Source: Celeribacter halophilus
GTDB lineage: Bacteria > Pseudomonadota > Alphaproteobacteria > Rhodobacterales > Rhodobacteraceae
Assembly: GCF_900114135.1 (NCBI RefSeq)
Contig: NZ_FORY01000011.1
Span: 62,001-126,000, forward strand
Reading direction: 5' to 3'
Length of the DNA stretch: 64,000 bases
The notes beneath the pieces are model-generated. The model ran no database searches, was not told the DNA's origin, and saw only the letters and a program-made list of their open reading frames with translations. Below are positions 48,390-58,700 of this stretch, piece by piece. Positions within the stretch are counted from its first letter, which is position 1; every line of letters starts with the position of its first letter. A program made the position numbers and the translations under genes.

Positions 48390-48486
48390 CTGTGACCTCC
48401 CTGTGTTCTGGTCTTTCGCTCCGGTAGCCCAGAGCGCTGTGCGAGCACATCGGGTAGGGCGGCATCGGGGCATCCGTCCTGAAAAG

Positions 48487-48513
48487 AAGGCCCGCACAGG
48501 ATATGCGGGCCTT
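48487..48513 (-). terminator. DUF1476 gene terminator
   Basis: AAGGCCCGCA-CAGGATA-TGCGGGCCTT, 10-base perfect stem; on the minus strand followed by CTTTTC. 79 bases after the DUF1476 stop. The 97 bases from here to the methyltransferase start were examined for a SAM-type riboswitch; none was recognised. Confidence 0.75.
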
Positions 48514-48591
48514 ATGACTGTGTTCTGTGTGGCAATCCGTCAGAGCAGGGCTTTGGTCAAACCATTGCCGGACGACCGGCCAAAAAACGCC

Positions 48592-48903
48592 TTAGCTTTC
48601 GGCCAGTTCAGCTTTCGCCTCGCTCAGAAAGCCTGTGTAAAGTTCGCGCAGTTGCGCAAGGCTTACAGAGTCACCCAGATCGTCGGAGACTTTGGCAAGC
48701 ACGTCTTCAAAGCCGGCCTCTTTCATGTCGGCCCGCATGACGTCCTTGATGTAGTCGTCCAGCTCGCCCGTGGATTTGCCGAGTTTGTCGGCAGCCCAGA
48801 TGGCGAGTTTTTTGTTGGCGCGGGCTTCCATGCGGAACTGAGCCTCGGCGTCATGAGCGTATTTGTTTTCAAACGCGGATTCACGTTCGTCGAAGGTGGT
48901 CAT
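48592..48903 (-). CDS. DUF1476 protein, F1-ATPase zeta-type inhibitor
   Basis: 103-residue, highly charged, all-helical protein of the DUF1476 family. The zeta subunit of the Paracoccus denitrificans F1-ATPase, an intrinsic inhibitor, belongs to this family, and the family is near-restricted to alphaproteobacteria. N-terminus MTTFDERESAFENKYAHD and the KLAIWAADKLG segment are characteristic. Ends with its own terminator. Located upstream of purC in the opposite direction, 245 bases apart. Confidence 0.9.
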   Translation of the reverse strand: MTTFDERESAFENKYAHDAEAQFRMEARANKKLAIWAADKLGKSTGELDDYIKDVMRADMKEAGFEDVLAKVSDDLGDSVSLAQLRELYTGFLSEAKAELAES

Positions 48904-49148
48904 GGCAGGCTCCTCCTACTTAAAAAACCTTTGTGCGGATTATGCCCGCCAGACATGGGGGGGACAAGGATGTAAATCAATATTTCGGTCAAAAATCCGC
49001 AGTTTCCGCAGCTATTTCGCAGGTATGTCGCACAAGCGGCCTTATGAGAGAGGCTCTGAACTTGCGGGCGTGGCGCGCATGCCCTAAAGAGCGGGTCTGA
49101 AGTGGCCGGTCGTGTTGATTCCCGGCCCCATTAGCTTTTGGAGGCCCT

Positions 49149-49910
49149 ATGGCGCGCCGCAAGAAAATCTACGAAGGTAAGGCGAAGACACTTTACGAGG
49201 GCCCCGAACCGGGCACTTTGGTGCAATATTTCAAAGATGACGCCACCGCGTTCAACGCCGAGAAACGGGATGTGATCGAAGGCAAGGGTGTTCTGAACAA
49301 CCGGCTTTCCGAATTTTTCATGACGGGTCTCACCTCTCTGGGTATTCCGAACCACTTCATCAAACGCCTCAACATGCGCGAGCAGTTGATCCGCCAGTGC
49401 GAGATCGTGCCGCTTGAAGTGATCGTGCGCAATTACGCCGCAGGTTCCATGGCGAAACGTCTGGGACTTGAGGAAGGGCTGCGCCTGCCGCGTCCGATCA
49501 TCGAGTTCTCCTACAAGGACGACGCCCTCGGTGATCCGCTGGTGCCTGAAGAATATATCATCGCTTTCGGCTGGGCTTCCCAGCAGGATCTCGATGACAT
49601 CGTGGCGCTGGCGCTGCGGGTGAACGACTATATGTCTGGTGTGATGTATGGCGTCGGGATCAAGCTCATCGACTTCAAAATCGAGATTGGCCGTGTCTGG
49701 GACGGTGATTTCATGCGGCTGATCGTGGCCGACGAAATCAGCCCCGACAGCTGTCGCCTCTGGGACATCGAAAGCGGGCAGAAGCTCGATAAAGACGTGT
49801 TCCGCCGCGACCTCGGTTCCCTGACCGATGCCTATACGGAAGTGGCGCGCCGCCTCGGCGTTCTGCCCACCAACGGTCCCATCGGCGACAAGCCGACGCT
49901 GATCAACTGA
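49149..49910 (+). CDS. purC: SAICAR synthetase
   Basis: Phosphoribosylaminoimidazole-succinocarboxamide synthase, the step adding aspartate to CAIR in purine synthesis. 253 residues, full length. N-terminal [51 protein letters not shown] and [15 protein letters not shown] are typical. GGAGG precedes ATG 49149. First gene of a purC-purS unit; purQ follows about 1.1 kb further on. Confidence 0.97.
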   Translation: MARRKKIYEGKAKTLYEGPEPGTLVQYFKDDATAFNAEKRDVIEGKGVLNNRLSEFFMTGLTSLGIPNHFIKRLNMREQLIRQCEIVPLEVIVRNYAAGSMAKRLGLEEGLRLPRPIIEFSYKDDALGDPLVPEEYIIAFGWASQQDLDDIVALALRVNDYMSGVMYGVGIKLIDFKIEIGRVWDGDFMRLIVADEISPDSCRLWDIESGQKLDKDVFRRDLGSLTDAYTEVARRLGVLPTNGPIGDKPTLIN

Positions 49911-49953
49911 CCCATTGACGACTCCCTTTTGATGACCCTGAGAGGATAGCCCC

Positions 49954-50184
49954 ATGAAAGCCCGCATCGATGTCATGCTGAAAACCGGTGTTCTGGACCC
50001 CCAAGGCGCCGCCGTGCAACACGCGCTCGGTGCGCTCGGGTTCGAGGGCGTCAACGAGGTCCGTCAGGGCAAGGTGATCATGCTGGACTTGGCCGATGGC
50101 ACTTCTGAAGAGACGATCAAGGATATGTGCGAAAAGCTTCTGGCCAATACGGTGATCGAAAGCTACCGGATCGAAATTCTCTGA
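49954..50184 (+). CDS. purS: FGAM synthetase subunit PurS
   Basis: 76-residue PurS, the small subunit of the three-component phosphoribosylformylglycinamidine synthase (PurS-PurL-PurQ). Recognisable from DVMLKTGVLDPQGAAVQHALGALGF and a C-terminal IESYRIEIL. Dimerises and bridges PurQ and PurL. GAGAGGATAGCCCC precedes ATG. Followed at once by a strong terminator, which separates it from purQ. Confidence 0.95.
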   Translation: MKARIDVMLKTGVLDPQGAAVQHALGALGFEGVNEVRQGKVIMLDLADGTSEETIKDMCEKLLANTVIESYRIEIL

Positions 50185-50210
50185 TCCACTCCGGATTGTG
50201 ACAAGACATG

Positions 50211-50237
50211 AAGCCGCTCCTTTCGGGGCGGCTTTTT
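50211..50237 (+). terminator. purCS intrinsic terminator
   Basis: AAGCCGCTCC-TTTC-GGGGCGGCTT with one G-T pair, then TTTTT. 26 bases after purS. Confidence 0.88.
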
Positions 50238-50265
50238 CATGCGTCCGGATTGTGAGGCTGGTCGC

Positions 50266-50700
50266 TTATTCGGCTGCAATCAGATTGTAGTCCGGCAGGT
50301 CTTCAAAGCGGGTTTCTGACCGTCCAAGCCATGCGAGCGCTTCTTCGGGGGTGTGGAAGGCTTGGCTGACTGTATTGCCGGCTTCGAGTTCCGTGAGGGT
50401 CGAGAACATGCGCGCCGAGCCAAAAGTGCTTTCATGCGGGGCGTAGAGAGCGATGCGTTTTTTGAAGGCGCTGTCGCGGGTTTGGTCATTTACGATGCGG
50501 GCAAGGCGACGCATGCCGTTGTAGTCGATATAGTCTTCGGTGATGTCCGAGAGATCGACCAGTTCGGGGATGTCCGGGCGAAATCCGAAAAGACTTCTGA
50601 GTTCCTGAATATCTTTTTCCACCGATGCGGTCGTTTGTGCGCCGGTAAAGCGGAGAAATATAAGGCTTTGGTTATCTATAATACGCGCTTGGACCGTCAA
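50266..50700 (-). CDS. hypothetical protein, STAS/SpoIIAA-like fold suggested
   Basis: 144 residues, starting at TTG 50700 with GGAG at 50708-50711 as ribosome site. Order of elements (strand QSLIFLRFTGA, helix, strand ELVDLSDIT, helix, strand KRIALYAPHE) recalls SpoIIAA/STAS-like proteins of unknown role. No catalytic motif. It lies on the opposite strand between purS and purQ, splitting what is usually one purine operon. Confidence 0.65.
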   Translation of the reverse strand: MTVQARIIDNQSLIFLRFTGAQTTASVEKDIQELRSLFGFRPDIPELVDLSDITEDYIDYNGMRRLARIVNDQTRDSAFKKRIALYAPHESTFGSARMFSTLTELEAGNTVSQAFHTPEEALAWLGRSETRFEDLPDYNLIAAE

Positions 50701-51038
50701 ATTGTGTCTCCATACAGCTCTCTGGTGTTGGGGTGATTAATGACACCCTTCTGAGTTGAACCTATCATAAGCTTACAAATGGTTAACTCGCTATTAATGG
50801 GGAGGTCGCACCTTGGTGGCCTGCAATTTTGATGTGGAAGGGGGCGGAATTTCAGGAAGATGCTTGAAGCCTAGGTTGTCGCGGGATGCGGGATAAGGCT
50901 TTGAAGGGATGGCGCTATGACAATCAACTTGTGTTTCAACTTCAGTGCGAAAGTCTTTAATGGGCTTGCGTGAACGCGCCGTGCAGCCTATCAGGCTGGC
51001 AACTTGCATTTACCCCCATCTCCCAAGGAGGCCCGCCG
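50701..51038. other. 338-base leader between the unknown gene and purQ
   Basis: AT-rich near 50740-50800, GC-rich later. Must contain the purQ promoter. No pur-box-like palindrome (as in PurR-regulated genes) or riboswitch recognised. AAGGAGG at 51025-51031 is the purQ ribosome site. Short frames here are not gene-like. Confidence 0.55.
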
Positions 51039-51707
51039 ATGAAAGCCGCCGTTCTGCAATTCCCCGGTTCCAACTGTGACCGCGATATGTATATGGCGCT
51101 GAAAAATGCGGGCGCGGATGTGAGCATGGTCTGGCACAAGGATGCCGAACTGCCGCAAGGTGTTGATGTGGTCGGCGTTCCGGGCGGGTTTTCCTATGGG
51201 GATTATCTGCGCTGCGGTGCGATTGCGGCCAATTCTCCGATCACCAATGCACTGAAGGCGCATGTGGAGCGCGGCGGGTATGCTTTTGGTATCTGCAACG
51301 GGTTTCAGGTTCTGACCGAAGCGCGGCTTTTGCCCGGTGCGCTTTTGCGCAATGCGGGGCTGAAATACATTTGTAAAACCACCCCTCTGGCGGTTGAGAT
51401 CACAGACAGTCCCTATACCTCTGCCTATACGCAGGGCCAGCATATCGGCATTCCGATTGCACACCATGACGGCAATTATACCGCCGATGAAAGCACGCTC
51501 GACATGCTCGAAGGCGAGGGCCGTGTGGCATTTCGCTATCTCGACAACCCGAACGGGTCGAAGCGGGACATTGCAGGCATCGTTTCCGAGAACCGTCGCG
51601 TGCTTGGCATGATGCCGCATCCGGAACGCGCAGCCGAACCGCAGCATGGCAATGAAGATGGCAAGCTCTTCTTCACCTCGCTGCTTGATGCGGTGGTTTC
51701 CGCCTAA
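51039..51707 (+). CDS. purQ: FGAM synthetase glutaminase subunit PurQ
   Basis: 222-residue glutaminase subunit feeding ammonia to PurL. Class I amidotransferase: [14 protein letters not shown]-terminus, [22 protein letters not shown] with nucleophile Cys, and [11 protein letters not shown] with His/Glu of the triad. ATG 51039 has AAGGAGG upstream; a longer frame back to 50970 is not family-like. Confidence 0.95.
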   Translation: MKAAVLQFPGSNCDRDMYMALKNAGADVSMVWHKDAELPQGVDVVGVPGGFSYGDYLRCGAIAANSPITNALKAHVERGGYAFGICNGFQVLTEARLLPGALLRNAGLKYICKTTPLAVEITDSPYTSAYTQGQHIGIPIAHHDGNYTADESTLDMLEGEGRVAFRYLDNPNGSKRDIAGIVSENRRVLGMMPHPERAAEPQHGNEDGKLFFTSLLDAVVSA

Positions 51708-51822
51708 ATAACCTGTTTCCGGCAAGAATTTGCTCAAACATCCCGCTGCCAAGGCCCCTATGGGGTCCGGCAGGCATGGCTTCCCCTTGCAGCCCGTGTC
51801 GGGCAAAGCATAAGCTCCTGTT

Positions 51823-53604
51823 ATGAGTGATCGCGATACTATCGGGGGCAATAAAGAATTGGGCCAATCCCGCACCATGGGCTGGACCGGGCGGATGGCC
51901 CTTGTCGGCTTTGTCCTCGTGGCCTTCGGCGTTGTCTGGGTCTCCAATCTGCTTCTGACCGAACGCTACACCACACAGACCCGCAATCGCGCCGAAGTGC
52001 GTCAGGCGCTGTACGCGGGCAACCTGATGAGCGAGTTGCAGCGCAATTCCATCGTGCCGACGCTGTTGTCGCGGGATCCGGTTCTGGTCGGAGCGCTCAC
52101 CTCGAATGATTTCCAGCAAACCTCCCAGCACCTGATTTCATATGTCGACGAGATCGGCGCGGCGGGCATCACGCTTCTGGATGAAACAGGGCGGGTGGTT
52201 GCAGCCACGGATCGCGCACTTTTGGGGGCGAACAACCGCCAGTCTCCGAATTTCGTTGATGCGCTGCGTTCCAATGATACGATTTTCAAGGCGCTCCAGC
52301 TTGACAACGGGGCCTATGAATTCAGCTACTCACGCCGGATCGATGTCAATAGCGCTCTGGCGGGGGTGATCGTGGTCAAGGTCGATCTCGCCAAGTTCGA
52401 GAAAAGCTGGGCCGGAATTTCGGATGCGGTGATCGTCGTAAACTCCGAAGGCAACATCATCCTTTCGACCGAGCCGCGCTGGCGCTCTAAATCGGAGGTC
52501 GAGGCGCTGGCCACACGCGATGCACCCACGGCTATTGAACGTGCGTTTCAACTGACGACCGATTGGTCGCCGGATCCCGGTGATACCTATCTGGGAGGCG
52601 AGGCGGTGATGCGTCTGGAAAGCCGGATACCGTTTCGTGGCTGGCGCATGACGTCCTTCACGACCTATTCCTCGGTGCGCGAGCGGGTGAACGGTTTTTT
52701 GGCGCTTGAGATCATGGGCTTTGCCATTCTCTTGTCCGGCGCGTTCTATATGACCTCGCGTCGTGCAGTTTCGCGCGCGGGATTGTTCCAGCGAGAAAGC
52801 GCGGAACTGCGCCAGTTGAACGCGGCTTTGCAACGTGAGATTGCCGAGCGGAAACGAGCGGAGAAAAATCTGGAGGTCGCCGAGCAAACGCTGGCGCAAT
52901 CGTCGAAACTTGCGGTTCTGGGGGAGATGTCTGCCGCCGTGAGCCATGAATTGAACCAGCCTCTGGCCGCCATGAAGACCTATCTCGCCGGCGCGCGGCT
53001 TTTGATCCAGCGGAAACGCTCTGAGGAGGCGCTGGCGTCTTTCGGGCGGATTGATGATCTGATCGAGCGCATGGGCGCGATCACCAAACAGTTGAAATCC
53101 TACGCCCGCAAAGGGTCGGACGAGTTGCAGGAAATCGATCTGCGCGACTGCGTGGCCTCGGCGCTTTCCATGATGGAGCCGCAATTCCGGCAAGGCTCGG
53201 TGGAAATCATCCGTAGCCTGCCGCCGGAGCCGGTGATGGTGGATGGCGACCGTGTGCGCCTTGAGCAGGTGTTGGTGAATCTGTTGCGCAACGCCTTTGA
53301 TGCGAGCAAATCTTCGGAGGAGCCACAGATCGAAATTCTTGTCACCGGTGGCGTTCTGGGCGGCACGCAAGCAAGTGTGACCGTGCGTGACAATGGCACG
53401 GGGATCGAAGACCTCGACACTTTGTTCGAGCCTTTCTACACCACCAAGGCACCGGGCGACGGGGTCGGGCTTGGGCTTGCGATCTCGTCGGGGATTGTGA
53501 CCGAATTGGGCGGGCGTCTCATGGCGCGCAACCGGCCTACGGGCGGTGCGGCTTTCGAGATGGTGCTGCCATTGTCGCGTGAGGCACAGCACGCGGCGGA
53601 ATGA
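51823..53604 (+). CDS. DctB-type sensor histidine kinase
   Basis: 593-residue membrane sensor kinase. Two transmembrane helices (about residues 25-45 and 300-322) flank a periplasmic double-PAS/Cache sensor domain, the DctB arrangement for C4-dicarboxylate sensing. Then a coiled coil (RRERAEL-like), HisKA with the phospho-His at residue 375 (SHELNQPLAAMKT), and HATPase boxes N (NLLRNAFDAS), G1 (DNGTGIED) and G2 (GDGVGLGL). Coupled to the following response regulator by a 46-base gap. No dicarboxylate transporter gene is in the window, so the ligand is inferred. Confidence 0.87.
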   Translation: MSDRDTIGGNKELGQSRTMGWTGRMALVGFVLVAFGVVWVSNLLLTERYTTQTRNRAEVRQALYAGNLMSELQRNSIVPTLLSRDPVLVGALTSNDFQQTSQHLISYVDEIGAAGITLLDETGRVVAATDRALLGANNRQSPNFVDALRSNDTIFKALQLDNGAYEFSYSRRIDVNSALAGVIVVKVDLAKFEKSWAGISDAVIVVNSEGNIILSTEPRWRSKSEVEALATRDAPTAIERAFQLTTDWSPDPGDTYLGGEAVMRLESRIPFRGWRMTSFTTYSSVRERVNGFLALEIMGFAILLSGAFYMTSRRAVSRAGLFQRESAELRQLNAALQREIAERKRAEKNLEVAEQTLAQSSKLAVLGEMSAAVSHELNQPLAAMKTYLAGARLLIQRKRSEEALASFGRIDDLIERMGAITKQLKSYARKGSDELQEIDLRDCVASALSMMEPQFRQGSVEIIRSLPPEPVMVDGDRVRLEQVLVNLLRNAFDASKSSEEPQIEILVTGGVLGGTQASVTVRDNGTGIEDLDTLFEPFYTTKAPGDGVGLGLAISSGIVTELGGRLMARNRPTGGAAFEMVLPLSREAQHAAE

Positions 53605-53695
53605 GATCGCCGGAGGGGCATGGACCCTGAACGTGCAAACCCGAGCATAAATGAGTAAGATACAGGCCATAAGGCCGGAGAAAGAGGAAATGACC

Positions 53696-55030
53696 ATGGC
53701 GACGGCAATGAAAATCGCGATCGTCGATGACGAACAGGATATGCGCCAATCGATCAGCCAGTGGCTGGCGCTTTCAGGCTTTGACACGGAAACCTTTTCG
53801 AGCGCGGAAGAGGCGGTCAAATCGCTTGGGCCGGATTATCCGGGGGTTGTCATCACGGACATCAAGATGCCCGGCATGGACGGGATGCAGTTTCTCAAAA
53901 AGCTGATGAGCACGGACAGCGGTCTGCCGGTGATTATGATCACCGGACATGGCGACGTGCCTATGGCGGTGGAGGCCATGCGGATCGGTGCTTTCGATTT
54001 TCTGGAAAAGCCCTTCAACCCCGACCGGATGACGGAACTGGCGAAGAAAGCCACCAATGCGCGCCGCCTGACGCTCGACAACCGCGCTTTGCGGCGTGAA
54101 CTGTCCGATGGCACGGGCATTATGAACAAGCTGATCGGCGCGAGTCCTGTGATGGAGCGGCTGCGGGAGGACATCCTCGATCTGGGGCAGGCCGATGGCC
54201 ATGTCCTGATTGACGGCGAGACCGGCACGGGCAAGACCCTTGTCGCCCATGCGCTTCATGCAGTGGGGACGCGGGCCTCGAAGAAATTCATCACCTTCGC
54301 TTGCGCAGGGCGTGACGAGGCCGATCTGACGCGGCGGTTGTTCGGGCCGGACCCGGATGGGCAAATCCAGCCGCTGATCGAAGAGGCCCGCGGCGGCACC
54401 TTGGTGTTGGAAGACATCGAGGCCATGCCGATGACCTTGCAGGCACGGCTTTTGAAGTGGATCGACGAACAGGGCACCCCGCCCGAAACACGCATCATCG
54501 CGATCTGCAATCTGCAGGAACAGGGGCGGACCTGCGAGAGCGCACTGCGGCCCGATCTCTACTTCCGTCTCGCGGCGATGAAAATAACAACGCCGCCGCT
54601 GCGCGCGCGGGGCGAGGACATCCTCTTGCTCTTCACACAACTCAGCCAGCAATTCGCTGAGGAATACGGCTGCGAAGCGCCGGAAGTGTCCGCACAGGAG
54701 GCCGCACAACTGTTGCAGGCGCCTTGGCCGGGCAATATTCGCCAGTTGATCAATGTGGCCGAACGCTCCGTGTTGCAAAGCCGTCGTGGCTCCGGCTCGA
54801 TCACCTCGCTGTTGCTCTCGGAATCCGATGCGCCGGAACAGCAGACCATGACGACCGAAGGCAAACCGTTGAAGGAATATGTCGAAGCCTTTGAGCGTAT
54901 GTTGATCGACAACACCATGCGGCGGCACAAAGGCTCGATCGTCAATGTCATGGACGAGCTGTGCTTGCCGCGCCGGACGCTGAACGAGAAAATGGCGAAA
55001 TACGGATTGCAGCGCTCGGACTATCTCTGA
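53696..55030 (+). CDS. DctD-type response regulator lacking GAFTGA
   Basis: About 444 residues from ATG 53696 (GAGG 6 bases upstream; ATG 53690 and 53651 are alternatives). Receiver domain with phospho-Asp 55 (VVITDIKMPGMDG) and the conserved Lys; AAA+ domain with Walker A GETGTGKT at 174-181; C-terminal Fis-type HTH (LPRRTLNEKMAKYG). Two oddities: the GAFTGA loop that contacts sigma-54 is absent, the region reading LFGPDPDGQ at 215-223, and Walker B has ED (LVLEDIEAM, E239-D240) where DE is usual. So sigma-54 activation is unlikely, although the domain layout is that of DctD/NtrC. Partner of the upstream kinase. Confidence 0.85.
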   Translation: MATAMKIAIVDDEQDMRQSISQWLALSGFDTETFSSAEEAVKSLGPDYPGVVITDIKMPGMDGMQFLKKLMSTDSGLPVIMITGHGDVPMAVEAMRIGAFDFLEKPFNPDRMTELAKKATNARRLTLDNRALRRELSDGTGIMNKLIGASPVMERLREDILDLGQADGHVLIDGETGTGKTLVAHALHAVGTRASKKFITFACAGRDEADLTRRLFGPDPDGQIQPLIEEARGGTLVLEDIEAMPMTLQARLLKWIDEQGTPPETRIIAICNLQEQGRTCESALRPDLYFRLAAMKITTPPLRARGEDILLLFTQLSQQFAEEYGCEAPEVSAQEAAQLLQAPWPGNIRQLINVAERSVLQSRRGSGSITSLLLSESDAPEQQTMTTEGKPLKEYVEAFERMLIDNTMRRHKGSIVNVMDELCLPRRTLNEKMAKYGLQRSDYL

Positions 55031-55734
55031 GTGTCGGACGTGGCGCGTGGTGAGCAAATCTTAACCTTTCCGCACCTATGATGCCTATAAAGCCGGGTGC
55101 TTCGGGTCAAATGTGGCCCGAAGCGTCTGCGTTTATGGCCGGAGTGACCATCGGGCCGTCGCGATGTCTTGCAAAACGGGCGTCACGCCGGATTTCACAT
55201 CTGTGCGATATTCATGCATTTTTGCGGCAAGCAGGGTCGATCCTGTGCCCGATTGCACGAAAATCGCTTTAGTAGGTTGTGTTGAAGGGTTTTGGTCACT
55301 ACTGATAGAAAGACGCAGGTCCGTGTGACGGCATTCCCGCCCCTCGGAAACCGCGTAAAAAGATTCGCTGCATGCGTGCGCTGGACGTCCGGGGATCGCG
55401 AGAATGATCGACGAACCGCATCGACACCACCCGCAGGGCAGACCGATACCGCCGAATGGTATGACAAAACCTCGGCACGAACCGCCCCGAATGCCCTAAA
55501 GGCTCGTGGGATTTAAATGGGCGCAGATACGGCAAAGAACCGTGTGATGCGCCGGAGAAGAAACGCGATGCAACGCGCACAGGCACGAAGAAACGCAATA
55601 ACGGGAGCTTTTGCTCACCGTTTTCTTGCGACCGTTGCCTCTGCCGGACCGCTCGCCCCAATATATCACCCGATCCAGTCCCGCACGCCCTTCAGGGGAG
55701 GTGCGGCTGCGCCGGGTGCCGAAAGACAAACTCA
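55031..55734. other. 704-base noncoding stretch, long rne leader
   Basis: No convincing gene; short frames are not conserved-looking. It follows a response regulator without an obvious terminator and leads directly to rne. A CCGCAC...GTGCGG hairpin with an inner CCCT-TCA-GGGG lies at about 55680-55705, just before the RNase E start, whose own ribosome site is weak. Long structured rne leaders are known to mediate autoregulation in enterobacteria; here that is a possibility only. Confidence 0.55.
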
Positions 55735-58700
55735 ATGGCAAAGAAAATGCTCATCGACGCCACCCACGCGGAAGAAACCCGGGTTGTGGTGGTGGACGGA
55801 AACAAGGTCGAGGAATTCGATTTTGAATCTGAAAACAAACGCCAGCTTGCTGGCAACATCTATCTCGCAAAAGTAACGCGCGTCGAACCGTCGCTTCAGG
55901 CGGCTTTTGTGGATTACGGCGGCAATCGCCACGGGTTCCTTGCGTTCTCCGAAATCCATCCGGATTATTACCAGATTCCTGTCGCGGACCGCGAGGCGCT
56001 TCTGGCCGAAGAAATGGCCTATGCGAAAGCACAGGAAGAGGAAGAAGAAAAACCCAAACGCTCCCGTCGCCGCCGCTCGCGTTCGCGCTCCAAGGCCGAA
56101 GAGGTCAAGAGCGATGATGCTGTGGAGACCAAGGATGTCGCTCTGCCGGAAACAGACGGCGAAGCCGATGCTCCCGCGGTCTCCGGTATGGATGTGATCG
56201 AGCCGGAAGCCTCGGATGCCGATGCGCTGATCGCCGATGGTGATGCGACAGGTGCGGTAGAAGAGGGCACATCGCCCGCCTTTACCGTTCACGAGACGCC
56301 GGTCGAAGAACCCGCCGAAGACGAGACCGCCGACGCCGCACCGGTTGAAGAGCCCGTTTCCGAAGCCGCACCTGCCGAAGAGGCTGGTGACAGCGCGGAA
56401 GATGTTTCCTCTGATGACGCCGACGAGGCTTCTGACGATGAAGACGAACAAGGGTCCGACGATGATGCGGAAACGGCGTCAGAGCGTGATGACAGCATCG
56501 AAAGCGTTGCGGACGATGATACGGACGAAGAAGTGCGCCCGAAACGCAAGCCGCGTCCGCGCCGTTATAAAATTCAGGAAGTCGTCAAAGTGCGTCAGGT
56601 CATGCTGGTGCAGGTTGTGAAAGAAGAGCGCGGCAACAAGGGCGCGGCTCTGACCACTTACTTGTCGCTGGCCGGTCGTTACTGTGTGCTGATGCCGAAC
56701 ACCGCCCGTGGCGGCGGTATTTCGCGCAAGATCACCAATGCCGCAGACCGCAAGAAACTCAAAGAGATCGCAGGCGAGCTTGAAGTGCCGCAAGGCGCTG
56801 GCCTGATCGTCCGCACGGCGGGCGCGCAGCGCACCAAGACCGAGATCAAACGTGATTACGATTATCTCAAACGGATGTGGGAACAGATCCGCGAGTTGAC
56901 CCTGAAATCGGTCGCGCCCGCGATGATCTACGAAGAGGGCGATCTGATCAAACGCTCGATCCGTGACCTGTATAACAAGGACATCGACGAGGTCTTTGTT
57001 GAAGGCGAAGCGGGGTATCGCGAGGCCAAGGACTTCATGAAAATGATCATGCCGTCCCATGCCAAGAACGTGAAACATTACGCCGACCAGTTGCCGCTTT
57101 TCGCGCGCTATCAGGTGGAAAGTTACCTTGCGGGCATGTTCAACCCGACTGTGCAGCTCAAATCTGGCGGTTACATCGTGATCGACGTGACCGAGGCGCT
57201 TGTCGCGGTGGACGTGAACTCGGGTCGCGCCACGAAAGAAGGCTCGATCGAGGAAACCGCGCTCAAGACCAACCTTGAAGCCGCCGAAGAAGTGGCCCGT
57301 CAGGCGCGTCTGCGCGACTTGGCCGGTCTCATCGTCATCGACTTCATCGACATGGAAGAGCGCCGTAACAATACGGCGGTCGAGAAACGTCTGAAAGACA
57401 AGCTCAAAACCGACCGTGCACGTATTCAGGTGGGTCGCATCTCCGGTTTCGGCCTGTTGGAAATGTCGCGTCAACGTTTGCGTCCGGGTATGCTGGAAGC
57501 AACGACCCAGCCGTGCCCGCATTGTCACGGCACGGGGCTGATCCGCTCCGACGACAATATGGCGCTCACGATTCTGCGCCAGCTAGAAGAAGAGGGCACC
57601 CGCAAGCGGTCCCGCGAGGTGCTTTTGAAAGCGCCCGTGGCCATTGTGAACTACCTTATGAACATGAAGCGTGAAAAGATCGCCCAGATCGAAGCGCGCT
57701 ATGGCATGGCGATCCGTGTCGAGGCCGATCCCTTCCTGATCTCGCCGGACTTCACCATCGAACGGTTCAAAACCGCCACCCGTGTGGTGCCGGAAGTAAG
57801 TGCGACTGTGATTTCCGCCTCTGCGGATATGATGTCGGATTACGAAGAGCCGGAAGAAGAGGAAGAAGCACAGGCCGAGGTCGTCGAGGCTCCGGTTGTT
57901 GCGGACGAGGCGGAAGAGGAACAGAAGCCGAAAAAGCGCCGTCGTCGGCGTCGTCGGCGGAAGTCGCGGGACGAGAACGGCGAATCCCGCTCCGAGTCCA
58001 ACGGTGAAACTTCGGGCGAGTCCAAAGAGACGGACGGGGCCGAAGCAACTGATGCTGAGGCTTCTGAAGGCGCGGCTGTAGAGGCGTCGGCGGAGACATC
58101 CGAAGAAGCTCCGGCTGAAACGGACGAAGTCAAAACGCCGAAGAAACGCACCCGCACCCGCCGCAAGAAGGCCGAGGCTGCGGACGCGACCGAGGCAAAT
58201 GCCGAGACAAGTGATGAAGTGAAGGCCGTTGAGGCCAAGCCGGAAGAAACGGTAGAAAAGCCCAAGCGGACCCGCACCCGTCGCAAGAAAGTCACGGAAA
58301 CGTCCGAGGGCGCAACCGAGACTGTGACGGAAGAAGCCCCGAAAGAGGACGAGGCAGCCGAAAAGCCGAAGCCCCGCCGCAAACGCCGGACCAAGGCGCA
58401 GATCGAAGCGGACAAAGCTGCGGCTGAGGCGGAGAAAGCGGCAGCGGTTGATGCGGCGAACACTGAGGCTGCGCCTGCGGTTGAAGAGGCCGCGCCCGCG
58501 GTTGCCGAGGCTCCAGCCGAAGCCCCAGCAGAGGTGATCGCTGAGCCTGTGTCCGAACCTGCAGTTGCCTCTGTGGCTGAGCCCGCTCCGACAGAGGCCG
58601 CCTCAACAGAGCCCGCTCCGGCGGAAACGGTTGCGGCATCGGTCGGGGAGGATGATCCGGTGGTGAAATCCGAACCGGAAGCCGAGGCAAAGCCCGCGCC

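Noticed and set aside
48390-48486. SAM- or SAH-type riboswitch upstream of the betaine-homocysteine methyltransferase
   Set aside because: I searched for the conserved core elements I know of these aptamers and could not fit them; only ordinary short hairpins are present.
55517-55876. Upstream small protein overlapping the rne start
   Set aside because: Out of frame with rne, overlaps its conserved N-terminus, Arg/Trp-rich and not protein-like.
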